From Anaerolineales bacterium Chloro_02 (GTDB lineage: Bacteria; Chloroflexota; Anaerolineae; Anaerolineales; Anaerolineaceae): DNA of 17,062 bases. The DNA lies in assembly GCA_001603765.1 (NCBI GenBank), contig LUZV01000002.1:1-17062 (forward strand), in the 5' to 3' direction. Below, piece by piece: positions 1-6,924 of this stretch (position 1 is the stretch's first letter; the number at the start of each line of letters is the position of its first letter). Under the pieces are notes generated by a model. The model did not search any database, was not told the DNA's origin, and saw only the letters and a list, made by a program, of their open reading frames with translations. The position numbers were made by a program, and so were the translations under genes.

Positions 1-588
1 CTTTTTGAGCATGATATGCAGGTGACCATGGTGATGTTTCACACCACCGCCACAGCGCTTGGGTTTAAACTCCAGCGCGACCTGATCAGCTATATCGATG
101 ACCACTACGTTGAAGAGCATCTTGAACCAAACAGGCAGCGGTTTTTTAACGAATCCAGAGAGTCCTATCTCAAGATGCACCAGGATTTACCATGTCAACC
201 GATGCTTTCTATGGAATCCCCAAAGGAAGAGAAGATCACCTTCCCTAAGGAAATCACGTTTTCAGAGGCAGTTCTGAATCTTATCGACGTCAAGGGGATG
301 ACCGATTCAGAAACTTACAAACGCTCCAATATTGACCGCCGGCATTTCAGCAAAATTCGCAGCAATCCACACTACGCGCCCAGCAAGACGACAGTTCTGG
401 CGCTCACAATTGGCATGCGCCTCACCCTCCAGGAAGCGCAGGACTTGCTCGCGCGCGCGGGCTTTGCCTTTAGCCCCTGCGACCGGCGCGACCTGATCGT
501 ACGCTACTTTTTGGAACGCGGCGAGCATGATATCGCCCGCGTGAACGCCGCCCTCTACGAGTTCGATCAATCTTTGCTGGGCGTATAA
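1..588 (+). CDS. Macro-domain protein, C-terminal part only (5' end outside window), with HTH-like C-terminal domain
   Basis: The frame is open from base 1, so the gene starts upstream of the window; the ATG at 16 is internal. The first ~15 visible residues (hydrophobic EHDMQVTMVMF) look like the last strand of a macro domain. Then come a YIDDHYVEEH segment and a charged linker, typical of bacterial macro-domain proteins (ADP-ribose or O-acetyl-ADP-ribose binding or hydrolysis). From about visible residue 85 to the end is a helical domain (FSEAVLNLIDVKGMTDSE..., then NIDRRHFSKIRSN) resembling an XRE-like helix-turn-helix. I recognise this domain as a common C-terminal fusion to macro domains in Firmicutes-like genomes. 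The stop at 586-588 is 75 bases before the vWA gene on the same strand. The macro catalytic core is not in the window, so enzymatic activity cannot be judged. An alternative is a free-standing HTH regulator, but the open frame at base 1 argues against that. Confidence 0.72.
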   Translation, partial: LFEHDMQVTMVMFHTTATALGFKLQRDLISYIDDHYVEEHLEPNRQRFFNESRESYLKMHQDLPCQPMLSMESPKEEKITFPKEITFSEAVLNLIDVKGMTDSETYKRSNIDRRHFSKIRSNPHYAPSKTTVLALTIGMRLTLQEAQDLLARAGFAFSPCDRRDLIVRYFLERGEHDIARVNAALYEFDQSLLGV

Positions 589-591
589 AAT

Positions 592-624
592 GTCGCCCGT
601 CGGGCGACCACATAGACAATGTGG
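592..624 (+). other. Two short inverted repeats in the macro-vWA intergenic spacer
   Basis: GTCGCCC (592-598) and GGGCGAC (602-608) form a perfect 7-bp stem with a 3-base loop. CCACAT (608-613) and ATGTGG (619-624) form a second 6-bp stem with a 5-base loop. Neither has a T-tract, so they are not classical intrinsic terminators. They could be RNA-processing or stability elements, or a protein site, between the two genes. Confidence 0.45.
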
Positions 625-634
625 GGGGATATCA

Positions 635-661
635 TAGACCTCAGATCAATAAGGAGGTCTA
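635..661 (+). promoter_or_regulatory. Hairpin sequestering the vWA ribosome binding site
   Basis: TAGACCTC (635-642) is perfectly complementary to GAGGTCTA (654-661), giving an 8-bp stem with an 11-base loop. The right arm contains most of the strong Shine-Dalgarno AAGGAGG (651-657), which is 6 bases from the ATG at 664. If folded, the site would be hidden, suggesting translational control or dependence on translation of the upstream gene. The pairing is read directly; regulation is inference. Confidence 0.55.
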
Positions 662-663
662 CA

Positions 664-1299
664 ATGAACAAAACAGAATTGATTTTTATCCTCGACCGCA
701 GCGGCTCAATGGGGGGCTTGGAAAGCGACACCATCGGAGGTTTCAACGCGACCATCAGCGATCAGAAGAAGATCGAAGGAGAAACACGTGTGACCACGAT
801 CCTGTTTGACAACTTCTTTGAAATCCTGCATGACCGAATCAACCTCCAGGATCTTTCCCCGCTGACTGAAAAAGACTACTTCGTTCGCGGCAGCACCGCG
901 CTCTATGACGCTGTGGCTCTTGGCATCCGCAAAATTACGAATGTCCAGAAACAGACAAAACCGGAGGGTCGGGCGGATAAGGTGATCATGGTCATCACCA
1001 CCGATGGCTACGAAAACAGCTCGCGCGAAACAAACGCCGCCATGCTGCACCAGATGATTGACGACTGCAAGAAAGAAGGCTGGGAATTCCTGTTCCTGGG
1101 CGCTGATATCGACGCGCAGGCAGCGGCGGGGGCAATCGGGATTGAAAGCCACAGGGCTTCGAACTTTGTCAAAGACAAACAAGGCGTTCGGGTGCAGTAT
1201 GACTCGCTCAATGTTGCCATCAGCGCGATGCGCGGTGGCGCTCCCCTCCCTGAAAATTGGAGGGATAAGCTCGACGAGGATAATAAACGCGCCAAATAG
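664..1299 (+). CDS. Stand-alone von Willebrand factor A (vWA) domain protein
   Basis: A 211-residue protein that is essentially one vWA domain. The metal-ion-dependent adhesion site is intact: DRSGS at residues 11-15, Thr78 in GST, and Asp114 in TTDG. There is no signal peptide or membrane segment, so it is probably cytoplasmic. I chose the ATG at 664 because AAGGAGG lies 6 bases upstream and the DRSGS strand follows at the normal distance; an in-frame ATG at 619 would add 15 unrelated residues and lacks such a site. It resembles the TerY-like or small vWA proteins that act as metal-dependent scaffolds in stress-response clusters. Its upstream neighbour is a macro/HTH-like protein in the same orientation, so the two probably belong to one module. 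The binding partner cannot be told from the sequence. Confidence 0.88.
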   Translation: MNKTELIFILDRSGSMGGLESDTIGGFNATISDQKKIEGETRVTTILFDNFFEILHDRINLQDLSPLTEKDYFVRGSTALYDAVALGIRKITNVQKQTKPEGRADKVIMVITTDGYENSSRETNAAMLHQMIDDCKKEGWEFLFLGADIDAQAAAGAIGIESHRASNFVKDKQGVRVQYDSLNVAISAMRGGAPLPENWRDKLDEDNKRAK

Positions 1300-1333
1300 T
1301 GGGGGCTATGAGGGGGTTCTTAGACGAGGGGGT

Positions 1334-1383
1334 TGGGCTGAGGCAGGTACTGCCCCAGCCCAGTCTCTATTATTGATCTTTTT
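1334..1383 (+). terminator. Probable intrinsic terminator after the vWA gene
   Basis: TGGGCTGAGGCAG (1334-1346) pairs with CTGCCCCAGCCCA (1350-1362) with one A-C mismatch and a 3-base loop, a 13-bp arm. A T-rich stretch follows, but the T-run itself (1379-1383) is about 16 bases beyond the stem, so termination may be inefficient. The rest of the 1300-1409 spacer shows nothing else I can name. Confidence 0.6.
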
Positions 1384-1409
1384 AATATTTTACAGATGAA
1401 TCGGGACGC

Positions 1410-1434
1410 AAAAAAAACCGCCTATTCGGCGGTT
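1410..1434 (-). terminator. Intrinsic terminator of the FmdB-type gene, overlapping its stop codon
   Basis: On the minus strand AACCGCC (1434-1428) and GGCGGTT (1422-1416) form a 7-bp stem with a 5-base loop, followed directly by eight U residues (A-run 1410-1417). The TAG stop of the gene (1424-1422) lies inside the hairpin, so the coding sequence runs into the terminator. Confidence 0.88.
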
Positions 1435-1736
1435 ATTGCTGCGCTTGCTTTGGCTGATTCCTTCGGCGCGCTTTCGGTTTTACCATTCTCAGAAGAGGGT
1501 TTTGAACCGTTGCCGCCTTCGCCTTCAGCCTTGTGGCTGTATTTCTGCCCTGAAGGAGAGCGATTGTCGGTGGCGTAGAAGCCTTTTCCCTTAAACACAA
1601 TACCTACTGGTTGGTAGACCTTACGCAAAGCTACCGTGTTGCAGTTTGGGCAAACGGTCAGAGGGTCATCGGTGAAATGTTGGAATTGATCGAATTGATA
1701 ATCGCAATTCTCGCATTTATAACTGTAAACTGGCAT
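1422..1736 (-). CDS. FmdB-family zinc-ribbon protein
   Basis: A 104-residue protein starting MPVYSYKCENC, the classic FmdB/CxxC zinc-ribbon opening. Four cysteines, Cys8/Cys11 and Cys29/Cys32 (CENC ... CPNC), should hold one zinc ion. After the ribbon and a short GIVFKGKGFYATD segment typical of the family, the last ~45 residues are low-complexity Gly/Ser/Lys/Glu/Ala-rich and probably disordered. The founding FmdB was proposed to regulate formamidase, but the family's general role is poorly defined and I assign none. The start is fixed by the family-typical N-terminus; the nearest AGGAG (1754-1750) is a rather distant 13 bases away. It is monocistronic, divergent from the peptidase genes and convergent with the vWA gene. 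Confidence 0.87.
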   Translation of the reverse strand: MPVYSYKCENCDYQFDQFQHFTDDPLTVCPNCNTVALRKVYQPVGIVFKGKGFYATDNRSPSGQKYSHKAEGEGGNGSKPSSENGKTESAPKESAKASAAITAE

Positions 1737-1765
1737 CTTTTACTTACTTCTCCTGGTCAAGAGTC

Positions 1766-1771
1766 ATTATA
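1766..1771 (-). promoter_or_regulatory. Candidate -10 element for the FmdB-type gene
   Basis: TATAAT reads on the minus strand at 1771-1766, about 30 bases upstream of the ATG at 1736. I find no good -35 hexamer at 16-18 bases, so this is a -10 call only. Confidence 0.45.
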
Positions 1772-1891
1772 GTACCACAAAATGACATAAAAACATCTTA
1801 TTGTATGCACATTAGATTTGCGTAAGAGAACTCTCACGTTGGCAGTGAGGAAAAACCTGACACACAAAAAGCCAGCTTATCCGTCTTGCGA

Positions 1892-1897
1892 TATAAT
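1892..1897 (+). promoter_or_regulatory. -10 element of peptidase paralog 1, very close to the start codon
   Basis: A perfect TATAAT is followed by only 10 bases before the ATG at 1908. Initiation at the usual 6-8 bases downstream would leave a 5' leader of a few bases, and no Shine-Dalgarno sequence is present. No convincing -35 was found. The same arrangement precedes paralog 3 (4631-4636). Confidence 0.5.
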
Positions 1898-1907
1898 CCA
1901 AACCTGT

Positions 1908-3236
1908 ATGGCTGACGAGAATAAAAACGATAAAGTATCAATTAAACGAAAGCGTCCTGTTTGGGCAATCATTCTTGCTGTTCTGCTGGTTGGAACAGCG
2001 GTTCTCTTTGCTCTCTATCAGGTTCCCGCGATCCATGACCGCGCTTATTTCTATGTGGTCTCGCTGCGTTCGCGCGTCTATTATTTCTTCAGACCACCAG
2101 CCCAGTCAACCTTTAGCCCTTCACAAAATACTACCCCAGACGCGAGCATCGCTGCCACGCTTGCCGCGCTCATTCCAACGGCAACGGCAACCGTTGAGCC
2201 CACTCAGGGGCAAACAGCGCCTCAATTCACCACGACCCCAACGCCAATCCCCACGCCCATTCCTGCCGCGGTACAGCTTAAGGGCGTTGTGCAGGAGTAT
2301 CAGCGCTTAAATAGCTGCGGTCCAACCAACCTGGCGTTGATTTTGCGCTACTGGGGTTGGGTGGGTGACGAAATTGAAATCGAAAAGGTGGTTAAACCCC
2401 GCCTTGAGGATCTCAATGTTACGCCTCAGGAAATGCTGGGCTATGTGCAGAACAATACTCAGCAGGACGCCATCTTGCGGCTTGGCGGCACGGTTGAATT
2501 GCTCAAGCGCCTGATCGCGGCTGGTTACCCTGTGATGGTGGAACGCGGCTACGTTAATATTGACGAGGAATGGAAAGGCTGGATGGGGCATTACGGTGTT
2601 GTGGATGGTTACGACGACGCCAAAAACGCTGTTCACATCCCCGATACCGTCAATGGCAATATTTGGGTTGACTACGAAACCTTGCAGAAGTTCTGGGATG
2701 AATTCTCAGGCACATATCTGGTCGTCTTTCCCGTCGGCGAACGCGATGTGGTTTTAGGGCTGCTGGGCGACCAGGCGGACCCTGAATATAACCTCGACTA
2801 CACGCTCAATCTCTTCCGCGCCCGAGCCGAAACGGCTAACCGCTCGGAACAATACTTTGCTTACTACAGCCTGGGCGAGTTGCTGGTGATGAAAAAGGAT
2901 TACGCCGGCGCGGCTGAGGCTTTTGATAAGGCTTTCGAGCTTTACGGCTGGCTGCCGGTGGATGACCGACCGTGGCGCATGCTTTGGTATCAGGTCGGCC
3001 CTTACGAAGCCTATTATTACACCGGCAGATTTCACGATGTAATCAGCCTGACCTATAAAACCATTAAAGACGCCAGCACTGCGGCGCTGCCCGAAACTTT
3101 CCTATGGAGTGGGCGGGCAAATGTTGCTTTGGGTAACACTCAGAGCGCGATCTTCGATTTTAAGCGCGCCTTACAGTGGCATCCCGGATGGGAGCCTGCT
3201 TTGGCGGAACTTAAGGCGTTGGGCGTTGAGCCCTGA
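1908..3236 (+). CDS. Membrane-anchored C39-like cysteine peptidase with TPR-like repeats (paralog 1)
   Basis: A 442-residue protein. Order of parts: short Lys/Arg-rich N-terminus, one membrane helix (about 18-38), a conserved juxtamembrane segment (VPAIHDRAYFY), a Thr/Pro-rich linker (about 85-120), a C39_2-type peptidase domain (about 125-270) and C-terminal TPR-like helices (about 320-440). The likely catalytic set is complete: Gln132, Cys137 in SCGPTN, His228 in GHYG and Asp246 in IPDT. The positively charged N-terminus before the helix predicts an inside-N, outside-C anchor. I chose the ATG at 1908 because the charged N-terminus begins there and TATAAT sits at 1892-1897; an in-frame TTG at 1818 lies upstream of that promoter. 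C39 peptidases often cut double-glycine leaders, but no such peptide or ABC exporter is visible here, so the substrate is unknown. It is the first of three tandem paralogs. Confidence 0.85.
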   Translation: MADENKNDKVSIKRKRPVWAIILAVLLVGTAVLFALYQVPAIHDRAYFYVVSLRSRVYYFFRPPAQSTFSPSQNTTPDASIAATLAALIPTATATVEPTQGQTAPQFTTTPTPIPTPIPAAVQLKGVVQEYQRLNSCGPTNLALILRYWGWVGDEIEIEKVVKPRLEDLNVTPQEMLGYVQNNTQQDAILRLGGTVELLKRLIAAGYPVMVERGYVNIDEEWKGWMGHYGVVDGYDDAKNAVHIPDTVNGNIWVDYETLQKFWDEFSGTYLVVFPVGERDVVLGLLGDQADPEYNLDYTLNLFRARAETANRSEQYFAYYSLGELLVMKKDYAGAAEAFDKAFELYGWLPVDDRPWRMLWYQVGPYEAYYYTGRFHDVISLTYKTIKDASTAALPETFLWSGRANVALGNTQSAIFDFKRALQWHPGWEPALAELKALGVEP

Positions 3237-3275
3237 TCAATCAAAATAATCAAATCATCAATCTAAAGAGATCTT

Positions 3276-4601
3276 ATGTCAGCATCTAAAAACCAACTTA
3301 AGAAAAACCTTGGGCGGCGTTCTATGTGGCGGAAACCCTGGCCCTATCTCGCGATCCTTGCGGTTGTCGCGCTGCTTGCCTTCGCTGCAATGCAAATCCC
3401 AGCGGTAGAAAGGCGCGCCGTCAATCTGTACACAAAAATTTACTATCGGCTCAATCCGCCTTCAAAAAATGTGTTTGACCCTTCCCAGCAGGGCACGCTG
3501 GATGTGAGTGTATTAGGCACACTAACTGCCATGGCGCCAACTCAGACGCCAACTTCTGCTCAGACTCTCACACCTCAGGGCGGGCTGGCGCAAGACACAG
3601 CCACTTCAACGCCTCTGCCCACCCTTAGCCCGGCGCCGGCTGCCTTCACGCTCGACGGCATGGGCTTGGAATACCAGATCTTTAACAACTGCGGTCCTGC
3701 CAACCTCTCCATGGATATCACCTATTGGGGCTGGCCCACCACACAATATGTGACTGAGGCTGGGTTAAAAACCCACAAAGACGACCGCAACGTCATGCTG
3801 AGCGAAATGCGCGATTACGTCCTTGGAAAAACGAACCTTGGCGCGCTGATCCGCTTTGGCGGTACGATCGACACCGTCAAGCACCTCGTGTCTGGTGGAT
3901 TTCCTGTCCTTTTGGAGCGCGGTCATACCGACCCTGAGGATGGCTGGATGGGGCATTACAGCATCATCACGGCTTATGACGATGCCACCCAAACCGTGCG
4001 CATCCCGGACACCTTGCTTGGGATGATGACCCTTAGTTACGACGAGCTGATGCTCGACTGGGCGCATTTTGACGGCATCTATCTGGTTGTTTACCCGCCC
4101 GAGCGTGAAGCTGAAGTGTTGGCGCTGCTCGGATCCGACGCTGACCCGGCTGTTAACCTCCAAAACACCCTTGATCAGGTCGAGGCGCGCATTCAGCAAG
4201 TGAGTGGACGCGAACTGTTCTTTGCCTGGTACTCAAAAGGCAGTGTGTTGGTAGAGATGAAAAACTATATCGAAGCTGCTCAGGCGTATGATCAGGCTTT
4301 TGCCATCTACGCGCAACTCCCTGTAGGCGAGCGCCCCTGGCGAACGACGTGGTATCAGGTTGGAGCCTATCCGGCATATTATTACACCGGCCGCTATCAG
4401 GACTGCCTCAACCTGGCAACACAAACCATAACCAATACAACAATTCCTTCCCTGCCCGAATCCTGGTACTGGGCTGGACGCGCCGCAGCCGCGCTGCAGA
4501 AAACTGATGAAGCCATCAAGAACTATCGCAAGGCGCTCGAGTATCATCCAGGCTGGGCGCTGCCGCTTGAAGGTCTGGCTGAACTCGGGGCACAGCCCTA
4601 A
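3276..4601 (+). CDS. Membrane-anchored C39-like cysteine peptidase with TPR-like repeats (paralog 2)
   Basis: A 441-residue paralog of the preceding gene with the same architecture: basic N-terminus, membrane helix (about 22-40), linker rich in Thr, Pro, Gln and Ala (about 80-122), peptidase domain and TPR-like C-terminus. Candidate catalytic residues are Gln134, Cys139 (NCGPAN), His227 (GHYS) and Asp245 (IPDT). The juxtamembrane segment is more diverged here (IPAVERRAVNLY instead of VPAIHDRAYFY). The start at 3276 has an AAAGAG ribosome-binding-like sequence a few bases upstream, unlike paralogs 1 and 3. The spacer from paralog 1 is 39 bases with no terminator, so co-transcription with paralog 1 is likely. 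The aromatic PWRTTWYQVGAY segment and YYYTGRY in the TPR region are shared by all three copies. The substrate is unknown. Confidence 0.85.
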   Translation: MSASKNQLKKNLGRRSMWRKPWPYLAILAVVALLAFAAMQIPAVERRAVNLYTKIYYRLNPPSKNVFDPSQQGTLDVSVLGTLTAMAPTQTPTSAQTLTPQGGLAQDTATSTPLPTLSPAPAAFTLDGMGLEYQIFNNCGPANLSMDITYWGWPTTQYVTEAGLKTHKDDRNVMLSEMRDYVLGKTNLGALIRFGGTIDTVKHLVSGGFPVLLERGHTDPEDGWMGHYSIITAYDDATQTVRIPDTLLGMMTLSYDELMLDWAHFDGIYLVVYPPEREAEVLALLGSDADPAVNLQNTLDQVEARIQQVSGRELFFAWYSKGSVLVEMKNYIEAAQAYDQAFAIYAQLPVGERPWRTTWYQVGAYPAYYYTGRYQDCLNLATQTITNTTIPSLPESWYWAGRAAAALQKTDEAIKNYRKALEYHPGWALPLEGLAELGAQP

Positions 4602-4624
4602 ACCAAAAAACGGGCTGATTGGTT
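4593..4624 (+). other. Two mutually exclusive hairpins between peptidase paralogs 2 and 3
   Basis: CAGCCC (4593-4598) can pair with GGGCTG (4612-4617), and AACCAA (4601-4606) can pair with TTGGTT (4619-4624). The two stems interleave, so only one fits well at a time. The stop codon of paralog 2 (4599-4601) lies between the arms. There is no T-tract, so this is not a standard terminator. Confidence 0.35.
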
Positions 4625-4630
4625 CACTGA

Positions 4631-4636
4631 TATAAT
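4631..4636 (+). promoter_or_regulatory. -10 element of peptidase paralog 3, very close to the start codon
   Basis: A perfect TATAAT within GATATAAT, 11 bases before the ATG at 4648 and with no Shine-Dalgarno sequence between. It matches the GATATAAT placed 10 bases before paralog 1. No good -35 hexamer is seen. Confidence 0.5.
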
Positions 4637-4647
4637 GCCCGACTGTT

Positions 4648-6018
4648 ATGAAAAAGAACGCGAAACAAGCCTTCCGCCGGAGGTTAACGCCCCAGCCTGT
4701 CTGGCGTAAACCCTGGTTTTTTCTTGCCCTGATCGGCTTTGGTGTATTGGCGCTGACTGCCCTCTATCGGGTGCCAGCCATCCACGACCGCGCCTATTTT
4801 TATTATGCCAGCGCTCGCGCCAGGGTCTATTACTTCTTTAAACCGCCGGCGGCAGAGGTCTTTGAACCCAGCCAGCAGGGCACGGTGGATGCAGGGGTCT
4901 TCGCGACACTGACGGCGATGGCTCCCTCCGCGACGGCAACCCAGCCACCCACCCAAACGCCAACCCTCGAGCCAACCGCCAAGGATACTTCCACCCCCAC
5001 CCTAACCCCAACGGCAACTCCCTCCCCAACGCCGCTTCCGCCGATACCCTCATCATTTATGATTAAAGGCATCGAACCGGAATATCAGGGCTTCAACAAC
5101 TGCGGTCCGACTAACCTTGCCATGGCTTTACGCTTCTGGGGTTGGAAAGGCGACCAGAAAACCACCGAAGCGGTGCTAAAACCCTTCATCAAAGACCGAA
5201 ACGTCATGCCCTATGAGATGTTGGGTTACGTTCAGGAACATACACAACTAAACGGCATCGTGCGCTATGGCGGCGACCTTGATCTGATTAAAAGACTGGT
5301 TTCCTCAGGCTTTCCGGTGATCATTGAGCGCGGCTATATCGACCGCCATGAAGGGTGGATGGGACACTACGGTCTGATCGTTGGTTATGACGACAAACTG
5401 CAGGAAGTAACCATTCCCGACACGTATCTCGGCACGATTAAGATGAGCTACGAAGACATCACCCGCTATTGGGAGCAGTTTGATCGTATCTACCTGGTAA
5501 TTTATCCCTATGACCGAGAGCAAGAGGTCTTTGACATTTTAGGGGCTCAGGTAGACGCCCAGTACAACAAAGAATACACCCGCGAGCTGGTGAGCAGCCA
5601 GCTTTATGAACGAAAGGGAGTGGATCAGTTCTTCGTTTGGTACAGCCGCGGATCCATCTGCGTTGAATTGAACGATTATTTCTGCGCCGCTGAATCGTAT
5701 GATGAGGCATTCCGCATTTACGCGACCCTAAAGGAAGAGGAGCGTCCCTGGAGGATCCTCTGGTACCAGACAGGTCCCTATTACGCTTATTTCTACATGC
5801 AGCGCTATCAGGACTTATATAACCTGGCTAAACAAACGCTCGATAAAACCCCCGAGGACGCCATTCCTGAGACCTGGGTATGGAAAGGCAGAGCCGAGGT
5901 CAAGCTTGGGCTGCGGGATCAGGCGATTGAGAGTTTTAAACAAGCGCTCTTTTGGCATCCAAAATGGTGGGTGGCGGAAAATGAACTTTCCGCGCTCGGT
6001 GAAAAGATCGATAATTGA
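4648..6018 (+). CDS. Membrane-anchored C39-like cysteine peptidase with TPR-like repeats (paralog 3)
   Basis: A 456-residue protein, the longest of the three because its linker (about 92-135) is an extended Thr/Pro/Ala tract. The N-terminus is strongly basic (KKNAKQAFRRR), followed by a membrane helix (about 23-41) and the VPAIHDRAYFYYAS juxtamembrane segment nearly identical to paralog 1. Candidate catalytic residues: Gln147, Cys152 (NCGPTN), His240 (GHYG) and Asp258 (IPDT). The last ~130 residues form TPR-like helix pairs carrying PWRILWYQTGPY. Its own TATAAT sits at 4631-4636, so it may be transcribed separately as well as with the upstream copies. The methyltransferase gene follows after 18 bases. 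The extracellular substrate is unknown; protein-protein interaction through the TPR region is an inference from the fold. Confidence 0.85.
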   Translation: MKKNAKQAFRRRLTPQPVWRKPWFFLALIGFGVLALTALYRVPAIHDRAYFYYASARARVYYFFKPPAAEVFEPSQQGTVDAGVFATLTAMAPSATATQPPTQTPTLEPTAKDTSTPTLTPTATPSPTPLPPIPSSFMIKGIEPEYQGFNNCGPTNLAMALRFWGWKGDQKTTEAVLKPFIKDRNVMPYEMLGYVQEHTQLNGIVRYGGDLDLIKRLVSSGFPVIIERGYIDRHEGWMGHYGLIVGYDDKLQEVTIPDTYLGTIKMSYEDITRYWEQFDRIYLVIYPYDREQEVFDILGAQVDAQYNKEYTRELVSSQLYERKGVDQFFVWYSRGSICVELNDYFCAAESYDEAFRIYATLKEEERPWRILWYQTGPYYAYFYMQRYQDLYNLAKQTLDKTPEDAIPETWVWKGRAEVKLGLRDQAIESFKQALFWHPKWWVAENELSALGEKIDN

Positions 6019-6036
6019 GCGAGGGCTAGCACAGCT

Positions 6037-6801
6037 ATGCGGGATTACGTTGCTTACAACTCCCAAATGTGGGACGCCTGGAACGAAGAGCGCAATCCCT
6101 GGACGCGCCCGCTGACCACGGAACAGTTCCAGCGGGCAAAGGAAGGTCCGATCGAGATTATTTTAACCCCGATGAAGACCGTGCCGTTGAGCTGGTTTTC
6201 AGGTGCTGGACGGGATGTGTTGGGGCTGGCAAGCGGCGGCGGGCAGCAGGGTCCGGTGATGGCGGCGCGCGGCTATCGTGTTGCCATACTGGATAACGCC
6301 ATGCGCCAATTGCAGTCAGAGCGGATGGTCGCGGAGCGAGAAAGGTATCCAATGCTGGCTCTGCAGGCAGACATGACCCAACCCTTCCCTTTCAAAGATG
6401 AGAGTTTTGATCTGATCATTCACCCTGTGGCAAATTGCTATATTGAGGATTTGCAGCCGACCTGGAATGAGTGCTACCGCGTCTTGCGGCACGGCGGATT
6501 TATGATGGCTGGCTGGGCCAACCCAATAATCTATATGTTTGATGATGGGGCGCTCGAAAATCGGGACGTCCCGCTGGTGGCGCGCCATAAACTGCCATAT
6601 AACGGCAGAAAAGAAGTGGAAAAGGGAGCTGAATTGAGCCAGGACACCGGCTATCAGTTTAGCCATACCTGGGAAGCGCAAATTGGCGGGCAGTTAAAGG
6701 CTGGTTTTCTGCTTAAGGATTTTTATGAGGATACCGAACCCGACAACCACCTGGGAGATTACACCAGCCTCTATGCTGCCAGCCTGGCTGTGAAGCTCTA
6801 A
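6037..6801 (+). CDS. Class I SAM-dependent methyltransferase
   Basis: A 254-residue protein with a Rossmann-type methyltransferase core. Motif I is LGLASGGGQQGP (about 62-73), the ribose-binding acidic residue is probably Asp86 (AILDNA), a motif II-like ADMTQPFPF is at 111-119, and DESFDLIIHPVANCYIEDL (121-139) is the usual 'DxxFD' strand. LRHGGFMMAGW follows as the post-core strand. There is no membrane segment, so it is cytoplasmic. It follows peptidase paralog 3 by 18 bases with a GAGGG about 9 bases upstream of the ATG, so it is probably in the same transcript. The substrate (small molecule or protein) cannot be read from the sequence, and whether it modifies something linked to the peptidases is open. 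Confidence 0.83.
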   Translation: MRDYVAYNSQMWDAWNEERNPWTRPLTTEQFQRAKEGPIEIILTPMKTVPLSWFSGAGRDVLGLASGGGQQGPVMAARGYRVAILDNAMRQLQSERMVAERERYPMLALQADMTQPFPFKDESFDLIIHPVANCYIEDLQPTWNECYRVLRHGGFMMAGWANPIIYMFDDGALENRDVPLVARHKLPYNGRKEVEKGAELSQDTGYQFSHTWEAQIGGQLKAGFLLKDFYEDTEPDNHLGDYTSLYAASLAVKL

Positions 6802-6813
6802 GGGCGACCCTTA
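6799..6813 (+). other. Compact hairpin on the methyltransferase stop codon
   Basis: TAAGGG (6799-6804) and CCCTTA (6808-6813) form a perfect 6-bp stem with a 3-base loop. The TAA stop (6799-6801) is the first three bases of the stem. No T-tract follows. The rest of the convergent spacer (6814-6897) holds nothing I can identify. Confidence 0.4.
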
Positions 6814-6897
6814 CCCAACGCGCCTTTCCGGATTCCCTCGCCGGTTACCTTGCCTGGCGCCCATCGTTGTAATGCAATCTCATTCATTGCTGAATTA

Positions 6898-6918
6898 ATA
6901 AAACGGATTGGAGGTCCG
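6898..6918 (-). terminator. Weak candidate terminator of the suf operon
   Basis: On the minus strand, just after the ferredoxin stop, CGGA (6918-6915) can pair with TCCG (6907-6904) across a 7-base loop, followed by UUUUAUU. The stem is only 4 bp (5 with a G-U pair), so this call is tentative. Confidence 0.3.
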
Positions 6919-6924
6919 CGATTC

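Noticed and set aside
706..1182. Open frame antisense to the vWA gene
   Set aside because: The plus-strand vWA protein has an intact metal site and strong ribosome binding site; the antisense product is not protein-like.
1818..1907. Extended start (TTG at 1818) for peptidase paralog 1
   Set aside because: It would lie upstream of the TATAAT at 1892-1897, and the extra 30 residues have no counterpart in paralogs 2 and 3.
2160..2280. Thr/Pro-coding tract as a possible DNA repeat or recombination site (also near 3530-3640 and 4910-5045)
   Set aside because: No exact DNA repeat unit is kept; codons vary and only the amino-acid bias recurs, consistent with a protein linker.
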